This document shows, in pieces, positions 35,677 through 44,922 of a stretch of DNA of 64,000 bases. The DNA is taken from contig NZ_CP064266.1 of assembly GCF_022811845.1 (NCBI RefSeq), positions 4,588,001-4,652,000 on the forward strand. Direction: 5' to 3'. The stretch is from Bacillus pseudomycoides (lineage in GTDB: Bacteria > Bacillota > Bacilli > Bacillales > Bacillaceae_G). The notes under the pieces were generated by a model, which saw only the letters and a list, made by a program, of their open reading frames with translations, was not told where the DNA came from and did no database searches. How positions within the stretch are numbered: position 1 is the first letter of the stretch; each line of letters opens with the position of its first letter. Both the position numbers and the translations under genes were made by a program.

Positions 35677-36362
35677 ATAGAGCCCTCTTTTTATTCAATT
35701 TGTACTGATTATTATTCTACCTCTACTCATTTAAAAGAAGACCTTAATTTTTGCTTAATTCTATATAAAGGACTAATCTGATGACTATAAATTAGCATAT
35801 ATTTTGATTCTACCTATCTACAATTAAATTATACTGATCCTCTATCTTTCTAAAGAATTAACAATACTGGAAAGTTATTCAAGGTAAGCTTTCCATGTTC
35901 AAATTTTTGACCACTTTTTATTGTATGTACTTTCTTATAAAATTTCCAACCTACAATCTAATTCGTCTAACTATAATTTCGTTTTTTTATGTAACATTCA
36001 AAGATTAGCATATACAGCGAAACTTGAATCAGCCCATACTAATCGGGCTTTTACGGGTAATCCGTTCAGAATAAACCTTTTATTTCCTCACAGCCTAAAA
36101 AGGCAATTCGATAAGGGATTGCCTTCAAAAACATTTTATCCAATTTTTACAAGTGTCGTGGTCCTTTCCCCCTACGTGCAAGAACCCATTCGTCACCACA
36201 TGTCATGAGATGATTACGTCTTTCACTACTTCCCTACATAAGAACCTTAAAAAGATGCCTCTTTTCTCTAGAATAGATATAATAAATGAACAGAAGTAGA
36301 TACTAAAATGAACTACATTATTTTTCGAAAAAACGATAAAATAAAACAAAAAAGGAGATCCA
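35677..36362. other. 686-bp intergenic region with a bcr1 fragment
   Basis: Divergent promoters of the serine hydrolase and selO genes. It contains the bcr1 fragment at about 36010-36066 and a hairpin AAGGCAAT...GATTGCCTT (about 36098-36124). No gene-like frame. Confidence 0.5.
36010..36066 (+). repeat. bcr1 repeat, copy 3 (fragment)
   Basis: CAGCGAAACTTGAATCAGCC...AATCGGGCTTTTACGGG matches the bcr1 left part but without the GGGGG/CCCCC hairpin. The right half is missing. Confidence 0.65.
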
Positions 36363-37838
36363 ATGGAAAAGAAAACAGAAATAAAAGAAACTGGATGGAA
36401 CTTTGATAACAGTTATGCTCGTCTACCCGAATCATTTTTTACAAAGCTCGCTCCAACGCCCGTACGTTCACCAAAGTTAGTCATTCTTAACGATTCTTTG
36501 GCAACATCTTTAGGATTAAACGTAGAGACGCTTAAAAGCGAAGAAGGTGTAACTGTGCTTGCCGGTAACAAAGTACCTGAAGATGCTTCCCCTCTGGCCC
36601 AAGCATATGCTGGGCATCAATTCGGACACTTTAACATGCTAGGAGACGGCCGTGCGCTCCTAATCAGTGAACAGATTATCCCTTCAGGCGAGCGATTTGA
36701 TATTCAATTAAAGGGTTCTGGTAGAACGCCATATTCCCGCCGAGGGGATGGCCGCGCCGCACTTGGACCAATGCTCCGTGAATATATTATCAGTGAAGCA
36801 ATGTATGCACTCGGTATTCCTACTACTCGTAGTCTCGCTGTGGTAACAACAGGTGAGTCAATCTTGCGCGAAACTGCTTTACCAGGTGCAGTCTTGACAC
36901 GTGTAGCCAGCAGCCATATACGCGTCGGCACATTTCAATACGCAGCAGCAAGCGGGTCAGTTGAGGATCTTAAAGCTTTAGCTGATTATACGATTAAACG
37001 TCATTTTCCAGCTATTCAATCAGATGAAAAACCATATTTAGCGCTACTTCAAGAAGTGATGAAGCAACAAGCAAGCCTAATTGCAAAATGGCAACTCGTC
37101 GGCTTTATTCACGGAGTGATGAATACCGACAACATGACCATTAGCGGAGAAACCATAGATTACGGCCCATGTGCTTTTATGGATGAATATGATCCGGCAA
37201 CAGTATTCAGTTCCATTGATACACAAGGACGATATGCCTATGGCAACCAGCCTTATATTGGCGTTTGGAATCTTGCCCGATTTGCAGAATCTTTATTGCC
37301 ACTGCTACATGAAGACGAGGAACAAGCTGTCAAACTAGCTCAAGATAGCCTCTCAACATTTGGTGTACTATATGAAAAACATTGGCTTACTGGAATGAGA
37401 GCAAAACTAGGCATATTTAATGAAGAAGCACAAGATAAAACTCTTATTGATGAACTTCTTAAGATAATGGAGAAATATCGCACAGACTATACGAATACCT
37501 TCATTGCATTAACTTTTGGTACACATAACGATAACGATTTGTTTAAAAGTCAAGAATTTACGAAGTGGAATGAAAAATGGCAAGAACGATTAAGCAGACA
37601 GCAGGAATCAAACTCTTCTTCACATCAGTTGATGCGGGACAACAATCCTGCGATCATTCCACGAAACCACCGCGTGGAGGAAGCATTAGATGCGGCAGTA
37701 CAACAAGGAGACTATAGTGTGATGGAGCAACTGCTTACGGTTCTTTCAAATCCTTATGCTCATTCATCCGAACAAGCTGAATATGCTACATTGCCTACAC
37801 CATCATCTAAACCTTATCGAACTTTTTGTGGTACGTGA
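36363..37838 (+). CDS. selO: SelO / YdiU family protein AMPylase
   Basis: 491 aa, full length. A pseudokinase that transfers AMP to Ser/Thr/Tyr of target proteins, with an inverted ATP in the active site. Seen: PLAQAYAGHQFGHFNMLGDGRA, LKGSGRTPYSRRGDGRAALG (nucleotide-binding, Arg-rich), HGVMNTDNMTISG (catalytic-loop-like), and DYGPCAFMDEYDP (the DFG-equivalent metal-binding Asp). No selenocysteine; the C-terminus ends FCGT. RBS AAAAGGAG. Linked in other bacteria to oxidative stress. Confidence 0.93.
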   Translation: MEKKTEIKETGWNFDNSYARLPESFFTKLAPTPVRSPKLVILNDSLATSLGLNVETLKSEEGVTVLAGNKVPEDASPLAQAYAGHQFGHFNMLGDGRALLISEQIIPSGERFDIQLKGSGRTPYSRRGDGRAALGPMLREYIISEAMYALGIPTTRSLAVVTTGESILRETALPGAVLTRVASSHIRVGTFQYAAASGSVEDLKALADYTIKRHFPAIQSDEKPYLALLQEVMKQQASLIAKWQLVGFIHGVMNTDNMTISGETIDYGPCAFMDEYDPATVFSSIDTQGRYAYGNQPYIGVWNLARFAESLLPLLHEDEEQAVKLAQDSLSTFGVLYEKHWLTGMRAKLGIFNEEAQDKTLIDELLKIMEKYRTDYTNTFIALTFGTHNDNDLFKSQEFTKWNEKWQERLSRQQESNSSSHQLMRDNNPAIIPRNHRVEEALDAAVQQGDYSVMEQLLTVLSNPYAHSSEQAEYATLPTPSSKPYRTFCGT

Positions 37839-37863
37839 GAAATAATTCCTATTTATATAAGAT

Positions 37864-37898
37864 AATGCTCCCCCTTCACTTAAAGGAGGAGCATTTCT
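37864..37898. terminator. Terminator after selO
   Basis: AATGCTCC pairs with GGAGCATT and is followed by TCTTTC. Confidence 0.65.
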
Positions 37899-37918
37899 TT
37901 CACGTAATTCGTTATGAA

Positions 37919-38539
37919 TCACCCTTCACCCTTTATAAGATTTTCTTTCATCAACATAGCAATCCCTTTATGATCCTCACTATCAATTTGTTCAAGTTGC
38001 TCCACAACTAATTCTTGTCGCTCCACTGCATGATTTTGACTTAGTTTCCATTTCCCCTCAATCCTATTAATCTTTATTTTAAACCCTACAATCCCTTTAC
38101 TTAATCCTTCAATATAGCTAGGTTCCACTTCATCTAACGAATAGGTGCTCTCCTGATTCTCATATGTATTTACTAAATCACGAAGAGAACCAATTAATTC
38201 TTGTTCATCATCTACAATTTCCATTTCACCATATACATGAACTGCTACATAGTTCCAAGTTGGAACAGCTTTGTTTGTTTCATACCATGATGGAGAAATA
38301 TAGCAATGCGGCCCTTGGAAAACCGCAAGTACCTCTTGATTCTCCATGTCTTTCCATTGTTCATTTGAACGGGCAAAGTGACCATATAGAATACGCTCAT
38401 TTCTATTTAATAGTAAAGGAAGATGCGTTGCATATGGTGCTCCATTATGCTGAGAAAATAGTGTTGCAAAGCTATTTTGTTCAATGATTTCATATTTCGT
38501 TTTTTCATCTTTTATATCGAAGTATTTTGGTATGTACAT
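37919..38539 (-). CDS. FMN-binding negative transcriptional regulator (PaiB-like)
   Basis: 206 aa. PaiB family: MYIPKYFDIKD start, ATHLPLLLNR, LYGHFARSNEQWK, then FQGPHCYISPSWY and VPTWNYVAVHVYG, a split-barrel flavin-binding fold. In B. subtilis PaiA/PaiB repress protease and sporulation genes; no paiA is next to it here, so the function may differ. RBS AGGAGG. Confidence 0.87.
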   Translation of the reverse strand: MYIPKYFDIKDEKTKYEIIEQNSFATLFSQHNGAPYATHLPLLLNRNERILYGHFARSNEQWKDMENQEVLAVFQGPHCYISPSWYETNKAVPTWNYVAVHVYGEMEIVDDEQELIGSLRDLVNTYENQESTYSLDEVEPSYIEGLSKGIVGFKIKINRIEGKWKLSQNHAVERQELVVEQLEQIDSEDHKGIAMLMKENLIKGEG

Positions 38540-39044
38540 ATTTTTCCTCCTTTCTTCCTTATCATTTTATCTTCCAATTATATTTAGAAAGAATCGAATC
38601 CAACAGGGACAGATAATGATTATTTTATAAGGACAGTATGATTTCTAAAGACTGTACTTCTATAACAAAATCACCAAACGCCTTTCAGTATTTGAACTGA
38701 AAAGCATTTTATTCGAGTGATTACTCATCTTGCTATACCCATTTGTATACTTTGATTTCGCAAGGTTAGTAATCCTGGTAGCAATATAAATGTAGTCCTT
38801 ATACCAAAGTAAAATGTTAGGCTGAATGTTTACCATCCAACTATTTGGCATTTTCTATATTTTAATTCTCTCCCTTGTTATTTGTAAGGTCCGCTTGTGT
38901 TTCCGATAGCGGACACTTTAAAGCTTATATTAAGTTTGATTTCAGTTTGACGCAATTTTTTGTTGCGCTCAAGTACCAGCATCTAGAATTTCACAAAAAA
39001 TAAGCAGTCAGATGAATTCTGACTGCTTAAGTTAGATCAAAGAA
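38540..39044. other. 505-bp intergenic region
   Basis: A minus-strand frame of 63 codons (38660-38851) exists, but it lacks an RBS and any recognisable motif; I do not call it. The MFS terminator lies at its right end. Confidence 0.45.
39002..39028. terminator. Terminator of the MFS gene
   Basis: AAGCAGTCAG pairs perfectly with CTGACTGCTT around ATGAATT. Confidence 0.75.
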
Positions 39045-40235
39045 CTATTTCTCTGTGGCAAAATAAAGCAAGGCAATGACCGGAAAAGCGACTCCAGTCC
39101 ATAATGCTACACTCCATCCACCTAAGGCGTATGTCCATCCTCCGATAAAAGATCCAATAGCACCACCCAAAAAGAAAATAGCCATGAATAACCCGTTTAA
39201 TCGACTACGAATTTCTGGCCCCAATGAGAAAATCAAACGTTGACTGAGCACAAGGTTTGCGGATACTCCCATGTCTAACAGAATAGCCGCAACTACTAGA
39301 ACCGCTACTCCAAAGGGCGAGCTACTCCGAATCATGAGTGGTAGTAATAAAGAAGCGATGACAGCAGCGAGAGCTATCCCAGTTGCAAGTCGAGTCCATC
39401 CACGATCAGCTAGACGGCCACCTACTGGCGCAGCTATCGTACCCGCAATTCCAACAAGTGCATATAGTGCTATAGCTTTCTGAGAAAAATGAAAAGTAGG
39501 GCTAGATAATAATAACGGAACAGTAGTCCAAAACAAGCTGAAAGTCCCGAATACACACGCATGATAGATCGCGCGACGGCGTAAGATCGGGGTAGTTCGC
39601 AACAGTTGCCACATTGAACCGAGTAAGGCGGTATAGTTTGTGTTTGCCGTTGGCTTCCTAGTAGGGAGTACTTTTGATAATACAATCGCTAAGACAACAA
39701 TTACTGCCGCAGACAAGGCAAATATTGCATTCCATCCCCAGATGTCAGCTACTAGGCTTGATATCGGACGTGAAAGCATGATGCCAAGTAACAGACCACT
39801 CATAACATTGCCAACAACACGACCGCGTGTAGCTTCTGATGCAAGGTACGATGCAAAAGGTACGAGCACTTGTGCTGCGACCGATCCCAACCCGATGAAG
39901 AATGAAGCCACTAAGAAAAGTATTCCGTGTTTCACAAATACTGTGGCAGTCAGGGCGACTGCACTTAGAAGTAACGATGTAACTACCAGCTTTCGGTTTT
40001 CAACAATATCTCCTAAAGGTACAAGAAATAGTAAGCCGACAACATATCCAATCTGGGTTAGCGTTACAATCAACCCAGCACTACTAGTAGAAAGCCCAAT
40101 TGCAGAGCTAATTACCCCAACCAAAGGCTGTGCATAGTAAAGATTAGCTACAATGATACCACATGCAGCTGCTAGAAGTATGGTTAACCCTGCCGAAATA
40201 TCTTTATCAATTGTTTTATTTTTCAAATTAGACAT
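39045..40235 (-). CDS. MFS transporter (DHA1-like efflux)
   Basis: The start is set at ATG 40235 after GGGAGGAG, giving 396 aa with twelve TM helices. Family A-loop signature between TM2 and TM3: VPLGDIVENRKLV, with its second-half mirror GGRLADRGWTR. Likely a proton-driven drug or metabolite exporter; the substrate is not inferable. The start lies inside the end of the small upstream ORF (8-bp overlap), so translation is probably coupled. A divergent TetR gene and three operators imply inducible expression. Confidence 0.9.
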   Translation of the reverse strand: MSNLKNKTIDKDISAGLTILLAAACGIIVANLYYAQPLVGVISSAIGLSTSSAGLIVTLTQIGYVVGLLFLVPLGDIVENRKLVVTSLLLSAVALTATVFVKHGILFLVASFFIGLGSVAAQVLVPFASYLASEATRGRVVGNVMSGLLLGIMLSRPISSLVADIWGWNAIFALSAAVIVVLAIVLSKVLPTRKPTANTNYTALLGSMWQLLRTTPILRRRAIYHACVFGTFSLFWTTVPLLLSSPTFHFSQKAIALYALVGIAGTIAAPVGGRLADRGWTRLATGIALAAVIASLLLPLMIRSSSPFGVAVLVVAAILLDMGVSANLVLSQRLIFSLGPEIRSRLNGLFMAIFFLGGAIGSFIGGWTYALGGWSVALWTGVAFPVIALLYFATEK

Positions 40236-40371
40236 AGTTAACTCCTCCCATACCATTATCCCGAAGTTCTTGAATCATCTTGGCAAATGCTGCGGCGGCA
40301 TCAGTGGCCATTGTACTAAATTGTGTCTGAACTGCATCCAACTCTTCTTTCAAAATTTTCAATTGTGCCAT
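40228..40371 (-). CDS. 47-aa small ORF translationally coupled to the MFS gene
   Basis: ATG 40371 follows AAGGAGAG, an excellent RBS. The 47-aa product is amphipathic and largely helical (KILKEELDAVQTQFSTMATD, AAAAFAKMIQELRDN) with no TM. Its last codons contain the RBS GGGAGGAG of the MFS gene, and its TAA overlaps the MFS ATG region. It may be a coupling leader or a small regulator of the pump. No family recognised. Confidence 0.6.
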   Translation of the reverse strand: MAQLKILKEELDAVQTQFSTMATDAAAAFAKMIQELRDNGMGGVNYV

Positions 40372-40472
40372 CTCTTTACTCTCCTTTTCCATATATTTTT
40401 AGTAATAAGTTCTTGTGTAATCTTAGGCTTAGTTGCATCATTTAACATCGCAAGATTTCTTAATAATTAAAT

Positions 40473-40578
40473 ACTAAACGTTTAGTTCATTAATTAAAAT
40501 AAATAGTATACTAAACGTTCAGTTTTGTAAATAGGTTATTTTATTTTTCATTCAAATTAAGTATACTAAACGTATAGT
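40473..40578. promoter_or_regulatory. Three TetR-type operators
   Basis: Palindromes ACTAAACGTTTAGT (40473-40486), ACTAAACGTTCAGT (40510-40523) and ACTAAACGTATAGT (40565-40578), centre spacing 37 and 55 bp. The first is perfect. They cover the promoter region between the divergent pump unit and tetR genes, so the TetR protein most likely represses both. Confidence 0.8.
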
Positions 40579-40604
40579 TTATATTTTTGGAAGGAATGAT
40601 TAAT

Positions 40605-41183
40605 GTGCAAAGTAAAAGAGGTCGGCCGCGTAATGTCGAAACACATAAGTCTATCCTTTCCGCATCCTATGAGTTATTGCTGGAAAAGGGTTTTAAAGCG
40701 GTCACGGTCGATAAAATTGCAGATCGTGCTAAAGTTAGTAAGGCCACGATTTATAAATGGTGGCCTAACAAGGCAGCCGTGATAATGGATGGTTTTCTTT
40801 CTGCTGCCGCTGCCAAATTGCCTGTGCCCGATACGGGATCGGCATTGAATGATATTCTAATTCACGCCACGAGTTTAGCTAGTTTTTTGACAAGTCAAGA
40901 GGGAACCATTATTACGGAGTTAATAGGCGAAGGGCAGTTTGATTCAAATTTGGCGAAGGAATATCGCACCCGATATTTTCAGCCCCGTCGACTCCAAGCT
41001 AAACACCTTCTGGAGAAGGGAATTCAGAGAGGCGAATTGAAAGAAAACCTCGATATTGAATTAAGCATCGATCTCATTTACGGGCCAATTTTCTATCGCT
41101 TGCTCGTAACTGGTGAAAAGTTAGATGATTCCTATGTGCATCATTTGGTCATAAACGCATTTGAAGGAATCCGATTGACCTGA
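40605..41183 (+). CDS. TetR/AcrR-family repressor
   Basis: The start is set at GTG 40605, nine bases after AAGGA; an ATG three codons upstream lies inside the RBS. 192 aa: HTH with ILSASYELLLEKGFKAVTVDKIADRAKVSKATIYKWWPNKA (the tail is the TetR recognition helix pattern), and a C-terminal ligand domain of the TetR_C_16-like type. It is divergent from the MFS unit, with three palindromic operators in between, so it is the probable local repressor of pump and self. Inducer unknown. Confidence 0.9.
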   Translation: MQSKRGRPRNVETHKSILSASYELLLEKGFKAVTVDKIADRAKVSKATIYKWWPNKAAVIMDGFLSAAAAKLPVPDTGSALNDILIHATSLASFLTSQEGTIITELIGEGQFDSNLAKEYRTRYFQPRRLQAKHLLEKGIQRGELKENLDIELSIDLIYGPIFYRLLVTGEKLDDSYVHHLVINAFEGIRLT

Positions 41184-41278
41184 ATAACATTCGAATAAAA
41201 ATTTATTTACCACGAAATTACCGATTCTCCACTCTCCCGATATATCCAAAGCCGATATAATCCGTCATGCCCTTTCAT

Positions 41279-41309
41279 CGGTTTAATATCGCTCAGCGAT
41301 ATTAAACCG
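41279..41309. repeat. Near-perfect 31-bp palindrome
   Basis: CGGTTTAATATCGCT-C-AGCGATATTAAACCG: 15-bp arms and a one-base centre. It lies about 100 bp after tetR with no T-tract. It could be a terminator-like cruciform or a protein site. It lies within the gene-free interval 41184-41583. Confidence 0.6.
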
Positions 41310-41432
41310 GAGAGTCGAAGAGCAATTTTCGAATCCATACCTGACCGATAAACTAGACTTCCAACCATATTCATGAATTGGATGTTGTGAATTTAGAGAG
41401 CGTTGAGGAGCATTATATGGATACAAATTTAT

Positions 41433-41580
41433 CTTAGCTTGATGAGCATGTGGTGGTACACCATTGCCATCAAGTTAAGAAATTTATTGTTCCACCAAAC
41501 GAAAAAATGGCCTGAATTGTTATAAACAACTGTAAAAAGATAAAATTTTCGTTTTGGTTTAGCTTTAAAATATTCACTTG
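41433..41580. repeat. Hairpin-rich repeat, related to 47690-47800
   Basis: CTTGATGAGCATG pairs with CATTGCCATCAAG, and CCAAACGAAAA pairs with TTTTCGTTTTGG further on. The sequence GCCATCAAG, then AAGAA, then CCACCAAAACG-like segments recurs in the same order at 47690. Non-coding; origin unknown. Confidence 0.45.
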
Positions 41581-41583
41581 TAA

Positions 41584-42420
41584 TCAGCCCTTTAAAAATA
41601 ATAGCAGTGCTTCATTAAATTCTTTGGCATGTGTTGCATTGAACCCATGTGGACCACCCTTTATTAAAGCTACCTTAGAATTAGGAATTACTTCATGTGT
41701 TAGCTTCCCACTATATTCAAATGGAACAGTTGCATCTGAATCACCATGAATAACAAGGGTAGGTATATTAAACTTGGCTAAATCTCCTCTGAAGTCCGTT
41801 TTGCTGAAAGCAGCGATACAATCTAGTGTTCCTTTAGGCGATGCACCTGCTGCAATATCCCTATTGTAAAGTCGGAATGGTTCACTGACTAAGTCAGTTC
41901 GATCTCCAGCAGCAAAAAATCCTCTCGTACACTCATCAAGAAATGCTAAGCGATCATTTTTCACTCCATTTTCAAATCCTTGAATTGCTGCATCATCTAA
42001 TACTCCCTCAGGATGATCTGCTGACTTGTAAAGAAATGGTGGTACAGCTCCTGCAAATACAGCCTTCTCTACTCTATTTGTTCCGTAGTTTCCGATATAG
42101 CGAGCGACTTCTCCACCCCCCATTGAAAATCCGACCAGTGTCACATTTTGGAGATCCAAATCCTCTAGTAACAGATGTAAATCAGTAGCGAATGTATCAT
42201 AATCGTAACCGTTCCATGGCTGAGAAGAGTTCCCGAACCCTCGACGGTCATAAGTTATGACTCTGTATCCAGCCTCAACGAGAGCAGGAACTTGGTATTC
42301 CCAAGATCGACCACTTAATGGCCAACCGTGAATTAATACTACCGGCTTCCCTGTACCATGATCCTCATAATATAGTTCAATGGGTGTTTGATTTTCGGTT
42401 CCTACAGTAATTTTTGCCAT
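41584..42420 (-). CDS. Alpha/beta hydrolase, non-haem haloperoxidase/esterase-like
   Basis: The start is set at ATG 42420 (GGGAGGT upstream); 278 aa. Alpha/beta-hydrolase fold with oxyanion motif LIHGWPLSGRSWEYQ, nucleophile Ser99 in VGFSMGGGE, Asp in VIHGDSDATVP and His in GGPHGFN. Closest in style to cofactor-free chloroperoxidases and aryl esterases. Cytosolic, monocistronic. Substrate unknown. Confidence 0.87.
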   Translation of the reverse strand: MAKITVGTENQTPIELYYEDHGTGKPVVLIHGWPLSGRSWEYQVPALVEAGYRVITYDRRGFGNSSQPWNGYDYDTFATDLHLLLEDLDLQNVTLVGFSMGGGEVARYIGNYGTNRVEKAVFAGAVPPFLYKSADHPEGVLDDAAIQGFENGVKNDRLAFLDECTRGFFAAGDRTDLVSEPFRLYNRDIAAGASPKGTLDCIAAFSKTDFRGDLAKFNIPTLVIHGDSDATVPFEYSGKLTHEVIPNSKVALIKGGPHGFNATHAKEFNEALLLFLKG

Positions 42421-42605
42421 TCTTCTACCTCCCAAAAATATTCTGATACATATCCTTTTTCTCCAATAATCCGGATGAATCTCGTAGCCTATTTATGCAC
42501 GTTTATGTTGAGGGCTCCAAGCATGAAATCCTATTGTCCCGATGAATTCATTTTCTGTTTTTGTAACAATTCCCCATCTAATTCCTTTTTTATCATGAAT
42601 GTAAC

Positions 42606-44431
42606 TTAAAAGACGAAGCAATCCAAATCACAGAAACCACTGCCATGATGATGGTGATGATTGCAGGTATGCATATGACTTTTATGAGACATTACACCAC
42701 TGCCTCCAATTTTAGAATCATTATCATACCCCCAAAAGTAATTGTATGGTGCCCAATCAGGGCTAGCTTTAGGAGCTGGAGGCGACAATTTTTGAAATTC
42801 GGCAACCCCATAGACAATCTTTCCGCCAACTACTGTCAATACGGACTCGATACGCTTGATTTCTTCATCTGAGACACAGAAGTAATTAGCAGAAAGTATG
42901 GATAAGTCTGCATATTGCCCTTTTTTAATTTGACCTTTTATTTCTTCTTCTGCAGAGAACCATGCATTTCCGGCTGTATACATACGAAGAGCTTGTTCGC
43001 GATCCAATCGGTTAGAAGTTGGATACAAACTTAATCCACCAACCGTTTTTCCAGTTACCAACCAATATAGAGAAACCCAAGGATTGTAACTGGCTACCCG
43101 TGTAGCATCTGTACCTACACCTACATTCAAGCCAGCCGCAAGCATCTTTTTTATAGGGGGAGTATTTTCCGCCGCTTGAGAACCATATCTATCTACAAAA
43201 TATTCTCCTTGGAACGCCATTCGATTTTGTATAGCTATTGAACCTCCTAATGCAGCCACACGTTCCAAGTCCCGTTCTCGAATTGTTTCGGCGTGATCCA
43301 ATATCCAACGTATATCCTTGAATTGTACTTCTTTGTTTACTTGTTCAAACACATCGAGGAATCGAGAAATTGATTCACCATAAGTTGCGTGTAGGCGGAA
43401 CGGCCAACGATTCTGTACGAGATGCTTTGTAACCTTAAATAAATCTGATTCCATTACAGCAGGCAGCTCGGGACGTGGTTCGGCAAAGTCTTCAAAATCA
43501 GCTGCACTATAAACAAGCATTTCACCAGCACCATTGTGTCGATAGTAAGGACTGCCTGTATACGGTTGTGTACTGGAGATCCATGTTTTATAATCGTCTA
43601 GCTCCTGATTTGGATGTTGAGTAAACAGATTATACGCAGTGCGGACAGTTATTTCGCCACGCTTATCCAATTCCTCAAAAACCTGATAATCATCGGGGTA
43701 ATTCTGAGCACCGCCTCCAGCGTCTATTACGCTAGTGAGGCCAAAACGATTCAATTCCCTCATAAATAAACGTGTTGAATTCATTTGATCCTCGAATGAT
43801 AATTTTGGTCCTCGTGCTAAAGTAGCATATAATATTGTTGCATTTGGCCGCGCAATAAGCATTCCAGTTGGATTTCCTTTTTTGTCACGTTGAATTTCCC
43901 CTCCTGGTGGGTTAGGGGTATCCCTTGTATATCCGACTGCACGAAGAGCTGCTTTATTCAAGAATGCTTGACGATATAAATTAAGAATAAATACAGGTGT
44001 ATCCGGAGCAATCCGATTAATTTCCTCCAAGGTCGGCATCCGACGTTCCTGAAATTGAAACTCAGTCCAACCTCCAACTACTCGAACCCAATGAGGGGCG
44101 GGGGTTCGATCCACTTGTTTTTTCAGCTTGCGCAAGGCATCAGCCACTGATGGAACTCCATCCCAACGTAGCTCTAGTTAAAATTTAATCCTCCGCGTAT
44201 GAGATGAATGTGGGAGTCATTTAATCCAGGAATCAGGAGTCGTTTATTTGCATCAATCACTTTAGTCGATGATCCTTTGTATTGCATTACCTCGGTATCG
44301 TTACCCACAGCTAAGAAACGGTCACCTCTAATCGCAACTGCTGTTGCCATCGGATTAGCTTTGTCCATAGTCACAACATTTGCATTGTGAATCAATATTT
44401 CTGCCTCTAAAGTGCTTGTTTCATGCGACAT
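42606..44431 (-). pseudogene. Amidohydrolase (YtcJ-like), frameshifted near the N-terminus, with a His/Cys-rich tail
   Basis: The reading frame starts at ATG 44431: ILIHNANVVTMDKANPMATAV, then LIPGLNDSHIHLIRGGLNFN with the metal HxH, and hits a TAG at 44174. Removing the shift (one base, probably a C, missing at about 44175) gives LELRWDGVPSVADAL and an open frame to 42606. Later metal or active-site motifs are RLHATYGES, ILDHAETI and VGVGTDA. About 600 aa in all, Amidohydro_3 family. The C-terminus ends HKSHMHTCNHHHHHGSGF, an unusual His/Cys cluster. It could be a real pseudogene or a sequencing error; a downstream GTG could start a truncated form. Confidence 0.8.
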
Positions 44432-44498
44432 AATCTAATTACCTCCTTATTAAATAACGTTATGTTAACAATCATTGATGGTTTAACCACAACTTAGT

Positions 44499-44642
44499 TC
44501 AAGGAACAAGCCGTTGTCCTAAGAACATTCCAATTAGACCGATTAATCCTAGCATAGGAGGGACGGGTGACGAAATACGAAGTGCTTGAAAAATAAAGCC
44601 AATGATGATACCTGTACCTAAAGCTAATAAAACAGAACCAAT
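44499..44642 (-). CDS. XapX-domain small membrane protein, start codon unclear
   Basis: The frame reads IGSVLLALGTGIIIGFIFQA, then LRISSPVPPMLGLIGLIGMF and LGQRLVP: two TM helices with the central SPVPP motif, typical of XapX (DUF1427). The RBS AAGGAGG is excellent, but no ATG, GTG or TTG follows in frame. The nearest possible initiator is ATT at 44642, ten bases on, and a TAG precedes it in frame. So either ATT is used or the start was lost. It lies upstream of the amidohydrolase on the same strand, probably one operon. Confidence 0.65.
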   Translation of the reverse strand: MGSVLLALGTGIIIGFIFQALRISSPVPPMLGLIGLIGMFLGQRLVP

Positions 44643-44739
44643 TAACTATCTACCTCCTTAAATGATTGGTTTTAATCGCTGAACATTCCGGCTATTTAAT
44701 TCTAATAACAAAAATAGGTAACTATCAATATTGTTCTAT

Positions 44740-44866
44740 CTATAGAATGTATAGGTAAAATGAATGAATTTTATGGTAAAAATAACTATAGTTCCCATCT
44801 ATACAAATTATAGCTAATTTTTAATTGATTAATGAATTGGTTTTCAAATACTATAAATTTGTATAG
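44740..44866. promoter_or_regulatory. Three CTATA-N5/6-TATAG dyads
   Basis: CTATAGAATGTATAG (44740-44754), CTATACAAATTATAG (44799-44813) and CTATAAATTTGTATAG (44851-44866) lie between the divergent XapX/amidohydrolase and isochorismatase-like genes. The centre-to-centre spacing of about 59 and 52 bp and the dyad form suit a LysR-type regulator, with the LysR gene at 45904 a candidate. Confidence 0.6.
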
Positions 44867-44922
44867 TGCTTCATGATCTGTGAATGCTGCTATAACAAAT
44901 ATAACGAAAGTAGGGATTTAAA

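Noticed and set aside
38660..38851. 63-codon minus-strand frame
   Set aside because: No RBS and no recognisable motif; could be a relic but cannot be supported.
39640..40137. 165-codon frame opposite the MFS gene
   Set aside because: Mirror frame of membrane-protein codons; no RBS and no homology signal.
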